Origin: Anaerolineae bacterium
Lineage (GTDB): Bacteria; Chloroflexota; Anaerolineae; Aggregatilineales; Phototrophicaceae
NCBI GenBank assembly: GCA_025055175.1
Contig: JANWYT010000002.1
Coordinates: 186,001-250,000, forward strand
DNA length: 64,000 nucleotides
Direction: 5' to 3'
In this document: piece by piece, positions 54,501 to 63,921 of the stretch
Numbering within the stretch: position 1 is the stretch's first letter
How the letters are laid out: every line of letters starts with the position of its first letter
Translations under genes and position numbers: made by a program
The notes under the pieces: generated by a model
Seen by the model: only the letters and a program-made list of their open reading frames with translations
What the model was told of the DNA's origin: nothing
Database searches by the model: none

Positions 54501-56489
54501 TCAGATATCTAGATTCTTGACCAGCTTAGCATTGGTCTGGATAAAGCGGCGGCGCGGTGGAACGCTATTGCCCATGAGCATATCGAAGACCTTGTCGGCT
54601 TCAGCGGCATCTTCAATGGTGACCTGGAGTAGCGTGCGCCGTTCAGGATCCATCGTCGTCTCCCAGAGCTGTTCGGCGTTCATCTCGCCCAAGCCTTTGT
54701 AACGCTGGACGATGACTTTGGAGGGGTCTTTGTAGGCTTTGAGGGCGCGTTCGAGTAGTTGAGCGTCGTTCAGGCCGGCAGTAGGGTAGATATACTGGCG
54801 GTCTTTGCCATGCTTGAGCAGATAGATAGGTGGTTGGGCGATGTAGAGGTGACCTGCCTGGATGAGGGGCAGCATGTGGCGGAAGAAGAAGGTCAGCAGC
54901 AGAGTACGAATGTGCGAGCCGTCTACGTCAGCGTCGGTCATGATGATGACGCGGCCATAGCGCAGGCGCTCTAGGGTGAAGTCTTCGTGAATGCCCGTGC
55001 CGAGCGCCGAGATGAGCGACTTAATCTCATTGTTGTCCAGGATTTTGTCAAGGCGGGCGCGCTCTGTGTTGAGGATTTTGCCGCGCAACGGCAGGATGGC
55101 CTGGAAGTGACGGTCGCGGCCCTGCTTGGCACTGCCTCCTGCCGAGTCGCCTTCGACGATGTAAATCTCAGCTTCCTCGCCGTGCTTAGAGCAGTCAGCC
55201 AGCTTGCCGGGCAGAGTGCTGCTCTCTAGCAAGCTTGGCCCGCTGCGTACCAAGTCGCGGGCCTTGCGCGCAGCTTCGCGGGCGCGCTTGCTGGTCATGC
55301 ACTTGTCGATGATCTTGCGAGCTTCGCGTGGATTGAGTTCCAAGAAATCGTTGAAAGCTTCACTGGCTACCTGAGACACTGCGCCCTGCACTTCTGGGTT
55401 CAGCAGCTTGACCTTCGTCTGACTCTCAAATGAAGGATTGGGATGCTTGACGCTGACTATGGCTGTAATGCCCTCCAGCGTGTCGTTGCCGCTGAAGTTG
55501 GCGTCTTTCTCTTTGAGTAGGCCACTCTTGCGGGCGTAGCGATTGATGACGCTGGTGATGGCTGAGCGCAAGCCAGTGAGGTGCGTACCACCGTCAGGCG
55601 TGCTGATGGTGTTGGCGAAGGCTAGTTCGCTGATGTTGGTCGAGTCGCTGTACTGAAAGGCAATTTCGACGCCAATCGTGAAGGGCGCTTTGCCCTCCAG
55701 GACGATTTCAACCTCCTTGTCAGCGTAGATAGGATCGTGCAAGGGCTTGCGATAGCGGTTGAGATAGCGTACGAAAGAGCGTAGACCACCATCGAAGTAG
55801 AAGCTGGTTTCGCGAGGGATGGGCGTCTGGCGCTCGTCGCGCAGGGTAATGAAGACTTTGCGCGTGACAAAAGCCATCTCTTGGAAGCGCTGAGCCAACG
55901 TCTCAAAGCTGAAATCATTGGGATCGAGGACGGTAAAGTCGGGCAAGAAGCTGATGATCGTTCCGGTGCCTTCACCTTCTCGGAGCGGACGGATTTGTTC
56001 GACAGGGGTTTGCGGAATGCCGCGCCTGTAGATCTGCCGCCAGTGAAAGCCGTCGCGGTAAACTTCGGCGATGAGTTCCTCAGAAAGGGCATTGACGGCT
56101 GTCAAGCCGACGCCGTGCAAGCCGCCGCTGACCTTGTAAGCGCCTGTGCCAAATTTACCTCCCATGCCAACCTTAGTCATGACGCCTTCTAACGTCGAAA
56201 TGCCCAGCTTCTTGTTGAGGCCGACGGGGATGCCGACGCCGTTATCGCGGATGGATACGAAGCCGTTGGCGTGTAGAGTGATGAGGATACGATCACAGCG
56301 TCCAGCCAATGCTTCGTCGATGGCGTTATCGACGACTTCGTAAATGAGGTGATGCAGGGCGCGAATATCTTTGCCACCGACGTACATGCCAGGACGCAAG
56401 CGGATATGTTCAATCCCCTCCAGATACGTGATGTTCTCTTCGGTGTACTGCTGAACTGGCGGTGGAGTGACAATCTCTTTTTCGGCCAT
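54501..56489 (-). CDS. gyrB: DNA gyrase subunit B
   Basis: 662 aa, the length of the bacterial form without the E. coli insert. Start at 56489 has GAGG about eight bases upstream. GHKL ATPase: [16 protein letters not shown] and [12 protein letters not shown] (catalytic Glu region), [28 protein letters not shown]; Toprim metal site [15 protein letters not shown] and [17 protein letters not shown]; tail ending LVKNLDI. GyrB drives ATP-dependent negative supercoiling with GyrA, which is not in this window. Candidate TATAAT box lies about 95 bases upstream. Confidence 0.97.
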   Translation of the reverse strand: MAEKEIVTPPPVQQYTEENITYLEGIEHIRLRPGMYVGGKDIRALHHLIYEVVDNAIDEALAGRCDRILITLHANGFVSIRDNGVGIPVGLNKKLGISTLEGVMTKVGMGGKFGTGAYKVSGGLHGVGLTAVNALSEELIAEVYRDGFHWRQIYRRGIPQTPVEQIRPLREGEGTGTIISFLPDFTVLDPNDFSFETLAQRFQEMAFVTRKVFITLRDERQTPIPRETSFYFDGGLRSFVRYLNRYRKPLHDPIYADKEVEIVLEGKAPFTIGVEIAFQYSDSTNISELAFANTISTPDGGTHLTGLRSAITSVINRYARKSGLLKEKDANFSGNDTLEGITAIVSVKHPNPSFESQTKVKLLNPEVQGAVSQVASEAFNDFLELNPREARKIIDKCMTSKRAREAARKARDLVRSGPSLLESSTLPGKLADCSKHGEEAEIYIVEGDSAGGSAKQGRDRHFQAILPLRGKILNTERARLDKILDNNEIKSLISALGTGIHEDFTLERLRYGRVIIMTDADVDGSHIRTLLLTFFFRHMLPLIQAGHLYIAQPPIYLLKHGKDRQYIYPTAGLNDAQLLERALKAYKDPSKVIVQRYKGLGEMNAEQLWETTMDPERRTLLQVTIEDAAEADKVFDMLMGNSVPPRRRFIQTNAKLVKNLDI

Positions 56490-56584
56490 GTTTTTCCTCA
56501 TCCAAGTGCAAGTTACGCGAGTAGCTCAGGCGGAGAAGCACAGGACATGCTATATGAGTGCGAAGGGGATTGAACTTCGCTTCT

Positions 56585-56613
56585 ATTATACTTGATTCGG
56601 CGCAGTCCGAGAA
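56585..56613 (-). promoter_or_regulatory. Possible promoter for gyrB
   Basis: Minus-strand TTCTCG (56608-56613), a 17-base spacer and perfect TATAAT (56585-56590), about 95 bases before the gyrB ATG. The -35 match is weak. Confidence 0.45.
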
Positions 56614-56656
56614 TGGCGGAATAAATGTTCTATGCTTAGCGAACAACAAACAAAGT

Positions 56657-56685
56657 TTGCGAGATAGCCTACAATTCACTATACT
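56657..56685 (+). promoter_or_regulatory. Promoter for the acyl-CoA synthetase operon
   Basis: TTGCGA (56657-56662), a 17-base spacer and TATACT (56680-56685), about 50 bases before the first synthetase gene. Confidence 0.7.
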
Positions 56686-56700
56686 TGCGCCATAAATTCT

Positions 56701-56714
56701 GGCCTATGTAGGCC
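56701..56714. promoter_or_regulatory. Inverted repeat GGCCTA-TG-TAGGCC downstream of the synthetase promoter
   Basis: The arms GGCCTA and TAGGCC are separated by two bases and lie between the likely transcription start and the first start codon. It may be an operator for a fatty-acid regulator or, followed by TTTT, an RNA element. Confidence 0.45.
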
Positions 56715-56733
56715 TTTTGAATGGAGATTTGTG

Positions 56734-58485
56734 ATGGAGAACAAAACTTTGACCTACGCGGATAAGCCCTGGCTCAAGCACTACGACAAGGGCGTGCCGC
56801 ACACCATCAACTATCCACAAGTTCCCCTGCACCAATTCTTGCACGACACCGCGAAACGTGTACCAAACGCTATCGCGCTAGTGTCGTCTGCGAAGCTACC
56901 TGTGTTGGGTCGTGTGGCCGCTGAGATGAACTATGCTCAATTGGAAGCGGCTTCAGATGCGTTGGCGGCGGCTTTTGTGGACATGGGCCTTAAAAAGGGT
57001 GACCGCGTGGCCATCGTCATGCCCAATTGCGCAGCATTCGTCATCACCTTCTTCGCTATCTTGAAGGCTGGCGGTGTAGTGGCGGCTACCAACCCTACCT
57101 ATCCAGCGCAGGCCATGGCCTACCAAATCAACGACTGCGATGCTGAATTTGTCGTGGCCCTCTCTTTGTATTATAATTTGGTTAAAGAAATTCAGCCCAA
57201 GACTAAGGTGAAGCACGTCATTGTCACCAACATCAAAGAGTACTTGCCTGCATCCGCCAAGCTCCTGTTCACGCTGGCCCGCGAGAAGAAGGAGGGACAT
57301 CGAGTGGAGGCGCTCAAGGGCGGCGATTTCTGGTTTCAGGATTTGCTGGCCAAGTATGCCGGACGCAAGCCCAACGTCCAGGTTGGGCCGAGCGACCTAG
57401 CTATCTTCCAGTACACAGGTGGCACAACGGGCGTCAGCAAAGCGGCTATGTCGCGGCACAGCGCGCTGGTAGCCAACATGCTTCAGCTCAATGCTTGGAT
57501 GGAGCCGTTCGGCGTGCCAGGCGAGAAGGAAATTTTCCTGGGCGCCATCCCTATGTTCCACGTATATGGCCTCGTCGTCGTGGCCAGCCTCGCAGTATAC
57601 AAAGGCAGTCGCGTCATCCTTGTGCCAAATGCCCGCGATATTGACGAAGTCATCAGCGTCATTGACCACTTCAAGCCGACCCTGTTCCCTGGCGTGCCAG
57701 CCCTCTACAACGCCATCAACAATCATCCCAAAGTGAAGGCAGGTGAAGTTAGCCTTCGGTCGCTGCGCTATTGCATCAGCGGTTCCGCACCGCTGCCCAA
57801 TGCTGTCAAAGACGAATTTGAGCGCATCAGCGGTACTGTGCTGCGCGAAGGCTTTGGCATGAGCGAAGCGCCGACAGCCACGCACACTAGCCCTGTCAAA
57901 GGCGAGTGGCGCAATAACTCAATCGGCATTCCTCTGCCGGACATGGAGATGCGCATTGTCAGCTTGGACGACGGCGAAACTGAAGTGCCCGTGGGCGAAA
58001 TTGGCGAGCTATGCATGTATGGCCCGAACATCATGGTTGGCTATCATGGTATGCCCACCGAGACAGACAACGTGCTGCGCGAACACAACGGCAAAAAGTG
58101 GCTTTACACCGGCGACATTGCGCGCATGGATGAGGATGGCTTCTTCTATATCGTGGATCGTAAGAAGGACATGGCCCTGATTGGTGGCTACAACGTCTAT
58201 CCAGCCAACGTAGAGAATGTCATCAAGAGCCATCCAGCAGTGTTGGAGGTAGGCGTAGCGGCCGTGCCGCATCCAGAGAAAGAGGGACAAGAAGCTTTGA
58301 AGGCCTGGATCGTCCTCAAGCCGGGCATGACAGCGACAGCCGAAGAAATCATCGCACACTGCGAGCAGTCGCTTGCGCCGTACTCTGTGCCGCGCCGCAT
58401 TGCTTTCATCAACGAGCTGCCCAAGACGGCTGTTGGCAAGACGCTACGCCGCGAGTTGGTTAAGATGGAGATGGAGAAAAGATAA
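56734..58485 (+). CDS. Long-chain fatty-acid--CoA ligase-like AMP-binding enzyme (copy 1)
   Basis: 583 aa adenylate-forming enzyme. The AMP/phosphate loop YTGGTTGVSKAAM is at about 223-235, IPMFHVYG follows, then GFGMSEAP, YTGDIARMDEDGF, DRKKDMALIGGYNVYP and the C-terminal GKTLRREL with the catalytic lysine. This order is that of FadD-type acyl-CoA synthetases that activate fatty acids with ATP and CoA. GGAG lies seven bases before the ATG. A second copy with the same layout starts 85 bases on, indicating tandem duplication. Acyl-chain preference is unknown. Confidence 0.92.
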   Translation: MENKTLTYADKPWLKHYDKGVPHTINYPQVPLHQFLHDTAKRVPNAIALVSSAKLPVLGRVAAEMNYAQLEAASDALAAAFVDMGLKKGDRVAIVMPNCAAFVITFFAILKAGGVVAATNPTYPAQAMAYQINDCDAEFVVALSLYYNLVKEIQPKTKVKHVIVTNIKEYLPASAKLLFTLAREKKEGHRVEALKGGDFWFQDLLAKYAGRKPNVQVGPSDLAIFQYTGGTTGVSKAAMSRHSALVANMLQLNAWMEPFGVPGEKEIFLGAIPMFHVYGLVVVASLAVYKGSRVILVPNARDIDEVISVIDHFKPTLFPGVPALYNAINNHPKVKAGEVSLRSLRYCISGSAPLPNAVKDEFERISGTVLREGFGMSEAPTATHTSPVKGEWRNNSIGIPLPDMEMRIVSLDDGETEVPVGEIGELCMYGPNIMVGYHGMPTETDNVLREHNGKKWLYTGDIARMDEDGFFYIVDRKKDMALIGGYNVYPANVENVIKSHPAVLEVGVAAVPHPEKEGQEALKAWIVLKPGMTATAEEIIAHCEQSLAPYSVPRRIAFINELPKTAVGKTLRRELVKMEMEKR

Positions 58486-58500
58486 CATCTGTCATTGGCT

Positions 58501-58523
58501 GAGGGAGGGTTTAGCCCTCTCTC
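58501..58523 (+). terminator. Hairpin between the two acyl-CoA synthetase genes
   Basis: GAGGGAGGG (58501-58509) pairs with CCCTCTCTC (58515-58523), nine pairs with one G-U, around a 5-base loop. It lies 15 bases after the first stop and 47 before the next start. A weak TTAGCTTC tail follows, so it may be partial termination that lowers the second gene's level. Confidence 0.5.
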
Positions 58524-58570
58524 TTAGCTTCGCCAATAGAGACAGGTTTTTTCGAGAGGTTTGTTCAAGA

Positions 58571-60337
58571 ATGACTGTTTCAACGGTGACTTACGCGGAT
58601 CGTCCCTGGACGAAGAAGTATGACCCTCACGTGCCGAAGACGCTCGCGCCTTTCCCAGAGAAGGTGATGTTCGACTATCTGCGCGAAGCGGCTCAGCGTT
58701 ACCCCAATAACAAGGCGCTAGTGACGACAGTCAAGTTGCCAGTGCTAGGCCGCGTCGACTCTAGCATCACGTACCGCACGCTGGATACTCTGAGTGACGC
58801 TATGGCAGCGGCTCTTGTGGATTTGGGCCTCAAGAAGGGCGGCCGTGTGGCGCTGATTATGCCCAACTGTGCAGCGTTCGCTGTCGCTTATTTTGCTACG
58901 CTCAAGGCTGGCGGCATCGTCGCAGCCACCAACCCCACCTATCCTCCCGACAAGCTCCAGTATCAGATCAACGATTGTGGGGCGGAGATTGTCGTCACGC
59001 TGACGCCTTTCTACAACGCGCTCAAGTCGGTGCAGGCCAAGACCAAAGTTCGTCGCGTCATCGCGACTAACATCAAGGAGTATTTCCCCTGGGTGGCCAA
59101 GACGCTGTTCACGCTGGCCCGCGAGAAGAAAGACGGTCATCGCATAGAACTCCAAGATGGTGACTTGTGGTTTCAGGATGTGCTAGCGCGTTATGCAGGA
59201 CGCCGTCCTAATGTGACCGTCATGCCCGACGACGTGGCGCTGTTCCAGTACACGGGCGGTACGACAGGCGTCAGCAAGGGCGCGATGGGTACTCATCGCG
59301 CGTTAGTGGCCAATACGATCATGCTACAGCATTGGACAGGGATCGTCAGCGGTAATTTCAAGGGCGTGCCTTGTGACCAGATTTCTTACCTAGGCGCCAT
59401 CCCCATGTTCCACGCTTACGGTCTGGTGGCCCTCCTAACGATGGCGACGGCCGCTGGTGGGACGATCATCCTCGTGCCGAATCCACGAGACATTGACGAA
59501 GTGGTCGACGTCATCGGCCACTATCAACCGCGCGCTTTCCTGGGTGTGCCAGCGCTGTTCAACGCCGTCAACAACCATCCGCGCGTGCAAAGCGGCGAGG
59601 TCAGCCTGCGCAGCTTCGTTCTCAACTCCAGCGGCTCGGCACCGCTGCCTACTAGCACGCAACAGGAGTTTGAGCGCTTGAGTGGCAACCCCATCATCGA
59701 AGGCTTCGGCATGAGCGAGACGCCTGTGGCCACGCACAACAACCCCATTTATGGCGAACGTCGCCCGCGCTCTATCGGTCTGCCCCTGCCAGAGATTGAC
59801 GCGCGCATTGTCAGCCTAGACGATGGAGTCACTGAAGTGCCGATAGGAGAGATCGGCGAGCTGGTGATTGCTGGGCCGAACATCATGCGCGGCTATCATG
59901 GCATGCCAACGGAGACGGCCAATGTCTTGCGTGAGCATGACGGCAAGATTTGGCTGTACACAGGTGATATCGCTCGTATGGATGAAGATGGTTATTTCTA
60001 CTTGGTGGATCGCAAGAAAGACATGGCGTTGATCGGCGGCTTCAACGTCTACCCTGCCAACGTAGAGAACGTCATCAAAGAGCATGAAGCCGTCTTTGAG
60101 GTTGGTGTTGCGGCTATCCCACACCCAGAGAAGATGGGCCAAGAAGCGCTGAAGGCCTGGGTTGTGCTGAAGCCCGGCGCTCAGCTCAGCGAAGCAGAAC
60201 TCGTCGCTCATTGTGAAGAGAAGCTTGCGCCTTACGAAGTACCGCGTCGTATCGCCTTCATCAAAGAGCTACCCAAGACGGCGGTTGGCAAGACGTTGCG
60301 TCGCGAGCTAATCCGCATGGAAGTGGAAGGATCGTGA
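58571..60337 (+). CDS. Long-chain fatty-acid--CoA ligase-like AMP-binding enzyme (copy 2)
   Basis: 588 aa; start at 58571, because an upstream in-frame reading would run inside copy 1. It carries the same motifs as copy 1: YTGGTTGVSKGAM, IPMFHAYGL, GFGMSETP, YTGDIARMDEDGY, DRKKDMALIGGFNVYP and GKTLRREL. The two proteins align throughout and are clearly paralogues. They differ in the N-terminal 60 residues, the loop after the phosphate motif and a few active-site neighbours, so they may prefer different acyl chains. The GNAT gene begins at its stop codon. Confidence 0.92.
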   Translation: MTVSTVTYADRPWTKKYDPHVPKTLAPFPEKVMFDYLREAAQRYPNNKALVTTVKLPVLGRVDSSITYRTLDTLSDAMAAALVDLGLKKGGRVALIMPNCAAFAVAYFATLKAGGIVAATNPTYPPDKLQYQINDCGAEIVVTLTPFYNALKSVQAKTKVRRVIATNIKEYFPWVAKTLFTLAREKKDGHRIELQDGDLWFQDVLARYAGRRPNVTVMPDDVALFQYTGGTTGVSKGAMGTHRALVANTIMLQHWTGIVSGNFKGVPCDQISYLGAIPMFHAYGLVALLTMATAAGGTIILVPNPRDIDEVVDVIGHYQPRAFLGVPALFNAVNNHPRVQSGEVSLRSFVLNSSGSAPLPTSTQQEFERLSGNPIIEGFGMSETPVATHNNPIYGERRPRSIGLPLPEIDARIVSLDDGVTEVPIGEIGELVIAGPNIMRGYHGMPTETANVLREHDGKIWLYTGDIARMDEDGYFYLVDRKKDMALIGGFNVYPANVENVIKEHEAVFEVGVAAIPHPEKMGQEALKAWVVLKPGAQLSEAELVAHCEEKLAPYEVPRRIAFIKELPKTAVGKTLRRELIRMEVEGS

Positions 60338-60892
60338 ATGGCTTTTAACTTGCGCCGCCTCCATGCTGAAGACGAGACGCTGATCGCGCAAGCAGCGCAG
60401 GTGCTGCAAGCGGCATTCGACGGTCTAACTCCTAGCTGGAGAGCATGGGAAGATGCGCTCTCGGAAGTTCGCGAAGTGATCGACGACGCTGACCTGCTCA
60501 TTGCAGCTCTGGACGATGAAGGCCAGGTCTTGGGCTGGATCGGTGGCTTGGAACAGTACGATGGCCACGTGTATGAGCTGCATCCTCTGTGCGTTGCTCC
60601 ACAGGCTCAGGGTCAGGGTATAGGGCGCGCGCTGGTGCTAGCGCTCGAAGACGAGGCGCGGAGGCGCGGCGCGACGACGATCTTCCTAGGGACAGACGAT
60701 GAAACAGGGCATACTAACATCTCTGGTATCGATCTTTACCCGCAGTTGGCCTACTACCTGGAAAATCTGCAAAGCACAGCAAATCATCCCTTTACTTTTT
60801 ATGCGCACCTGGGCTACCGTGTGACAGGTTTCATCCCCGATGCTAACGGCCTCGGCAAGCACGACATTTTGATGGCTAAACGCCTAGCCTGA
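60338..60892 (+). CDS. GNAT acetyltransferase resembling AAC(6')-Ii
   Basis: 184 aa. The acetyl-CoA site is APQAQGQGIGRALV (about 89-102). The segment YELHPLCV, then TIFLGTDDETGHTN, YPQLAYYLENLQ, HPFTFYAHLGYRVTGFIPDANGLGKHDI and MAKRL follow the order of the enterococcal AAC(6')-Ii aminoglycoside acetyltransferase family from memory, so family membership is fairly strong. The natural substrate of such chromosomal enzymes is usually unknown and may be a protein or small amine. The ATG directly follows the stop of acyl-CoA synthetase copy 2 (TGAATG), so it is co-transcribed. Its 3' end overlaps the convergent membrane-protein gene by nine bases. Confidence 0.82.
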   Translation: MAFNLRRLHAEDETLIAQAAQVLQAAFDGLTPSWRAWEDALSEVREVIDDADLLIAALDDEGQVLGWIGGLEQYDGHVYELHPLCVAPQAQGQGIGRALVLALEDEARRRGATTIFLGTDDETGHTNISGIDLYPQLAYYLENLQSTANHPFTFYAHLGYRVTGFIPDANGLGKHDILMAKRLA

Positions 60893-61438
60893 TCGATTGT
60901 GTTCGGCCAACATGGTCAGGTCATAGTCAGTGTAATAGCCGCGAAAGAAGGCGCGTGCTGACCAGCGGTTGCTGAACCACAGGCAGTAAGCAGCCGTGAG
61001 GATAGTGATGACGAGCTGACCACGCAGATAGCTCTGGGCGACTTCGCGCGCCGAGTCGATCCCGTCTAGTAGATTAGCAGGCATACTGAGCGCAGGCCAG
61101 AGCCGCCACACGATGTTCCCCAGAGCAAAAGCCAGCACAGCCAGAGGAAAGGCGTAGCGCATAGCCTGGGGCCTACCGCGCCATGTCAAGATGGCCAGCA
61201 GCAGGAAGATACCGCTCAAGACGATCTGAAGAATGCTGGCGGATGGGTCATAGTTGCTCAGACGGATTCCACTGGCGAGGCCTTCTTCAATAATCTGGTA
61301 ATTGCTCAGAGCCAGAGTGATAGCGTTCTCTGCGATGGGCAATAGGCCGAATAAGATAGCGCTGGCTAGGATGGCTAGCGACAGACCAAAGGGCCGCAGT
61401 GGGCGTTGAGGCGCAGTAGAGGTGGCGGAAGCTGTCAT
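60884..61438 (-). CDS. Small four-TM membrane protein, function unknown
   Basis: 184 aa. Four hydrophobic helices at about 18-42, 67-86, 95-112 and 140-158, with a short charged C-terminal tail. I see no catalytic motif and recognise no family. The stop overlaps that of the GNAT gene on the opposite strand. The N-terminus is Thr/Pro-rich. It is divergent from the BTAD regulator 64 bases away, so the two may share an intergenic control region; no convincing promoter was found there. Confidence 0.65.
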   Translation of the reverse strand: MTASATSTAPQRPLRPFGLSLAILASAILFGLLPIAENAITLALSNYQIIEEGLASGIRLSNYDPSASILQIVLSGIFLLLAILTWRGRPQAMRYAFPLAVLAFALGNIVWRLWPALSMPANLLDGIDSAREVAQSYLRGQLVITILTAAYCLWFSNRWSARAFFRGYYTDYDLTMLAEHNRSG

Positions 61439-61502
61439 TGGCTTTCTGAACGCTTTCTGTTAACATGAAATACAAAGGCTGTGACAAAACAGGGCAGAAA
61501 TC

Positions 61503-62789
61503 ATGACTAAGCTCATTGAAGCGGTGGACAGCGCCTACGAGGCGCTGTCTGACCACCTTCCTAACTTCCCAGTCGTCTTGCTACATCCTGAAAGTCGCTA
61601 TCGTTCTGTGATGGTGGCTCGTCTGCTCAACGATCCTAGTCGCCAATCATACTATTACGCCCTTGAGCCAGACAATATCACCCTGCGAGCTTTTATCGAG
61701 AGCATGACCCGCCAGCTTTCGGTGCAGAACCCTGTCTTTGGCCGCTATTTGTATTTGATCCCACCTCAAGCTTATGACGATGAAGGCGGTGATTTTGAGC
61801 TGATCGTGGGGACGCTGGCACAAGAAGTTGCTGAACTGAGCGACAGTGAATTCGTCTTGGTGCTGGACGAATATGATCGCAGCGATGAGTCTGACGTAGT
61901 GCATTTGCTGGTGGAGAAGCTGGTCGATTTGTTGCCTCCTCACGCTCACATCGTCATCAACAGCCGTACCATGCCACGCCTCCCCTGGTTAGCGATGATC
62001 GCCAAGCGTCAGGCAGTGCTGCTGCTAGATGCTGCGCCGATTGAGCGTCAATTTTACACCCCGCGCTATCCGAAGCCGTTTGACCTTCAGGCTTTCGGCT
62101 TGGGCCAGAGCTATGTCATGCTCGATGGACGCTTGATTGATTCCTGGGAAGGACATTTGCCGCGCTTGTTGCTCTTCTTCGCTCTGGATCGTCCGATGGT
62201 GACGCGTTCTGAGATTTGTGCAGCTTTCTGGCCGGAGCTGCGCACAGATCAGGCGGTCAACGTTTTCCATGTGACGAAGCGTCGCTTGCACAAGGCCCTG
62301 AACAAAGTTGTCCTCATTCATAACGACAACTTCTATCGAGTGAACCCAGAGCTTAATATCTACTACGATATTCATGAATTCGTTGAGCTACTGGTCGAAG
62401 GTCGTAATCCATCAACGCCTAAGCCCTTTGAGGCCTGGAAGAAGGTGGTCAATATGTACAAAGGCGCGTTCTTGCAGGGTCACGAAGAAGCCTGGGTGCA
62501 ATCGCGCCGCGCAGCTTTCCGCGCTGGGTATCTAGAAGCCCTTTCTTCGATGGCCGTGACGTTCGTCAGACGTGAGCAGCGCGAATTGGCGCTCAAGCTG
62601 TACCTGCAAGCTCTGGACGAAGATTACACTCGCGAAGATATCCATTGCGAGGTCATGCGTCTGTACAAGCAGCTAGGGCGCGGCAGCGAAGCTATCGCTC
62701 ACTTCAACATGATGGAAGCACGCTTCTACCAGCACAAACAACCTCTTTCAGCGGAGACTATCGACCTGTATAAGAGCATCTCAGCCTGA
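61503..62789 (+). CDS. BTAD-type regulator with a degenerate ATPase-like N-terminus
   Basis: 428 aa. Residues 1-190 align in layout to the ATPase part of MalT/LuxR-type STAND regulators: strand and Walker B (FVLVLDEYDRSD, about 118-129) and LLPPHAHIVINSR are kept, but where Walker A should lie the sequence is VVLLHPESRYRSV, without GxxxxGKT. A winged-helix DNA-binding region lies at about 200-285 (FALDRPMVTRSEICAAFWPELR, then VFHVTKRRLHKAL) and the BTAD helical repeat at about 300-425. Such proteins activate transcription by binding DNA as SARP-like factors. Target genes are unknown; the serine hydrolase downstream and the membrane protein upstream are candidates. Confidence 0.75.
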   Translation: MTKLIEAVDSAYEALSDHLPNFPVVLLHPESRYRSVMVARLLNDPSRQSYYYALEPDNITLRAFIESMTRQLSVQNPVFGRYLYLIPPQAYDDEGGDFELIVGTLAQEVAELSDSEFVLVLDEYDRSDESDVVHLLVEKLVDLLPPHAHIVINSRTMPRLPWLAMIAKRQAVLLLDAAPIERQFYTPRYPKPFDLQAFGLGQSYVMLDGRLIDSWEGHLPRLLLFFALDRPMVTRSEICAAFWPELRTDQAVNVFHVTKRRLHKALNKVVLIHNDNFYRVNPELNIYYDIHEFVELLVEGRNPSTPKPFEAWKKVVNMYKGAFLQGHEEAWVQSRRAAFRAGYLEALSSMAVTFVRREQRELALKLYLQALDEDYTREDIHCEVMRLYKQLGRGSEAIAHFNMMEARFYQHKQPLSAETIDLYKSISA

Positions 62790-62850
62790 CAAGATGTTCT
62801 GGACGAGAAGTTCCTTTTTTTCACTTGTGGTTTGTTTGAGCAGGTGAGCG

Positions 62851-63921
62851 ATGATCCGCTTAACGACGGCGTTGCTAAGCCTTTTCTTGCTGATGATCCA
62901 ACCAGCCCAGGCTCAGACTTCCGCACTGAGTGCCTTGCCAGACTGCGGCTTTGCTGAACGAATAGCGATGGATGGGCTGCGCGTAGGCGCTGTCGTCCTC
63001 AACCTGGAGAATGGCCAGGGTTGTGCAGAGAGCTTAGACGAACGTTTTCAGGTCGCCAGTGTGATGAAGCTGTTCGTCGCTGGGGCATATCTGGAGCGCG
63101 CCAATTTATCGCTCAGCCCTCAGCAGCGCGTACTGACCTTCACTCGTGAGTATTGGATGGCTGGCCGCGACGATTGCCTGCGCCGCGAAGACATTGGGCG
63201 CAGCTACGACTACCTGAGCCTCATTTCTCTGATGATCGGATGTAGCGACAACGCCGCGACTTGGATGTTGATGGACGCGCTGGGATGGGGGACAGTACAG
63301 GACTACGTGCGCCGCCATGCGAGTCGGGGCGCAGGCGAAGTCCTGCCCTATGCGGAAGTGGACAAGCGCAAGTTGATCCTGAGCGACTCGCGCTGGCGAG
63401 ATGTGCCGACTGTCTTGGCCTCGCGCTTTTACCGCGTAGGCATGACGGAGGGGCTGGGCGAGTACCTCAATCCGCTGCCGCAGCGCTTGCATGGCCAGCA
63501 GTACAACACTCTCAATGCGCGTTACTTCCGCGAGACTGAAAGCAACACAGCGACGCCGCGCGCTATCGCGGAATATCTCATCTATTTGCACCTGGCGGCG
63601 CAGAATGGTGGTTGGGCTAACCAGGTGTTGGCCCAACGCATGTTTGCAGCTCTGTTGACGACACCGCGCCAATACAGCATGGAGTCTGCTCCTGCCGACT
63701 GGCGAATTGGCTCAAAGGATGGCTTAGATCGAGGCATTGCAGCGGAAGCCAACATCGTCTTCACAGAAGATGATCCGCTGCGGGTACGCGCCGTTGTCGT
63801 GGTCTTCTTGCAGCAAACCCGCTCAGACAGTCGCGCTTTTCAGCTTCCTACACGTCCTGACAGCCCACTGAACGTGATCATGCGACAGCTCTCAGGGATC
63901 ATCATGGGTTATTTGGGGTAG
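62851..63921 (+). CDS. Serine hydrolase of the class A beta-lactamase/PBP fold
   Basis: 356 aa with signal peptide about 1-22. Active-site motifs are S70-V-M-K73 (SxxK), S132-D-N134 (SDN) and K289-D-G291 in place of the usual KTG, and NTATPRAIAEYL resembles the beta-lactamase TTTP region. A 90-residue insert follows the SDN motif, and no clear deacylating Glu166 position can be assigned, so strong penicillin hydrolysis is unlikely; transpeptidase, esterase or inactive peptidoglycan-binding roles are open. It starts 61 bases after the BTAD gene on the same strand, which may regulate it. Confidence 0.85.
   Translation: MIRLTTALLSLFLLMIQPAQAQTSALSALPDCGFAERIAMDGLRVGAVVLNLENGQGCAESLDERFQVASVMKLFVAGAYLERANLSLSPQQRVLTFTREYWMAGRDDCLRREDIGRSYDYLSLISLMIGCSDNAATWMLMDALGWGTVQDYVRRHASRGAGEVLPYAEVDKRKLILSDSRWRDVPTVLASRFYRVGMTEGLGEYLNPLPQRLHGQQYNTLNARYFRETESNTATPRAIAEYLIYLHLAAQNGGWANQVLAQRMFAALLTTPRQYSMESAPADWRIGSKDGLDRGIAAEANIVFTEDDPLRVRAVVVVFLQQTRSDSRAFQLPTRPDSPLNVIMRQLSGIIMGYLG

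Noticed and set aside
58373..58570. Upstream in-frame extension of the second acyl-CoA synthetase
   Set aside because: It would start inside the first synthetase in another frame; the conserved N-terminus begins at 58571.
62797..62821. Possible terminator after the BTAD gene at the run of seven T's
   Set aside because: Only a 4- to 5-bp stem precedes the T-run, too weak to call.
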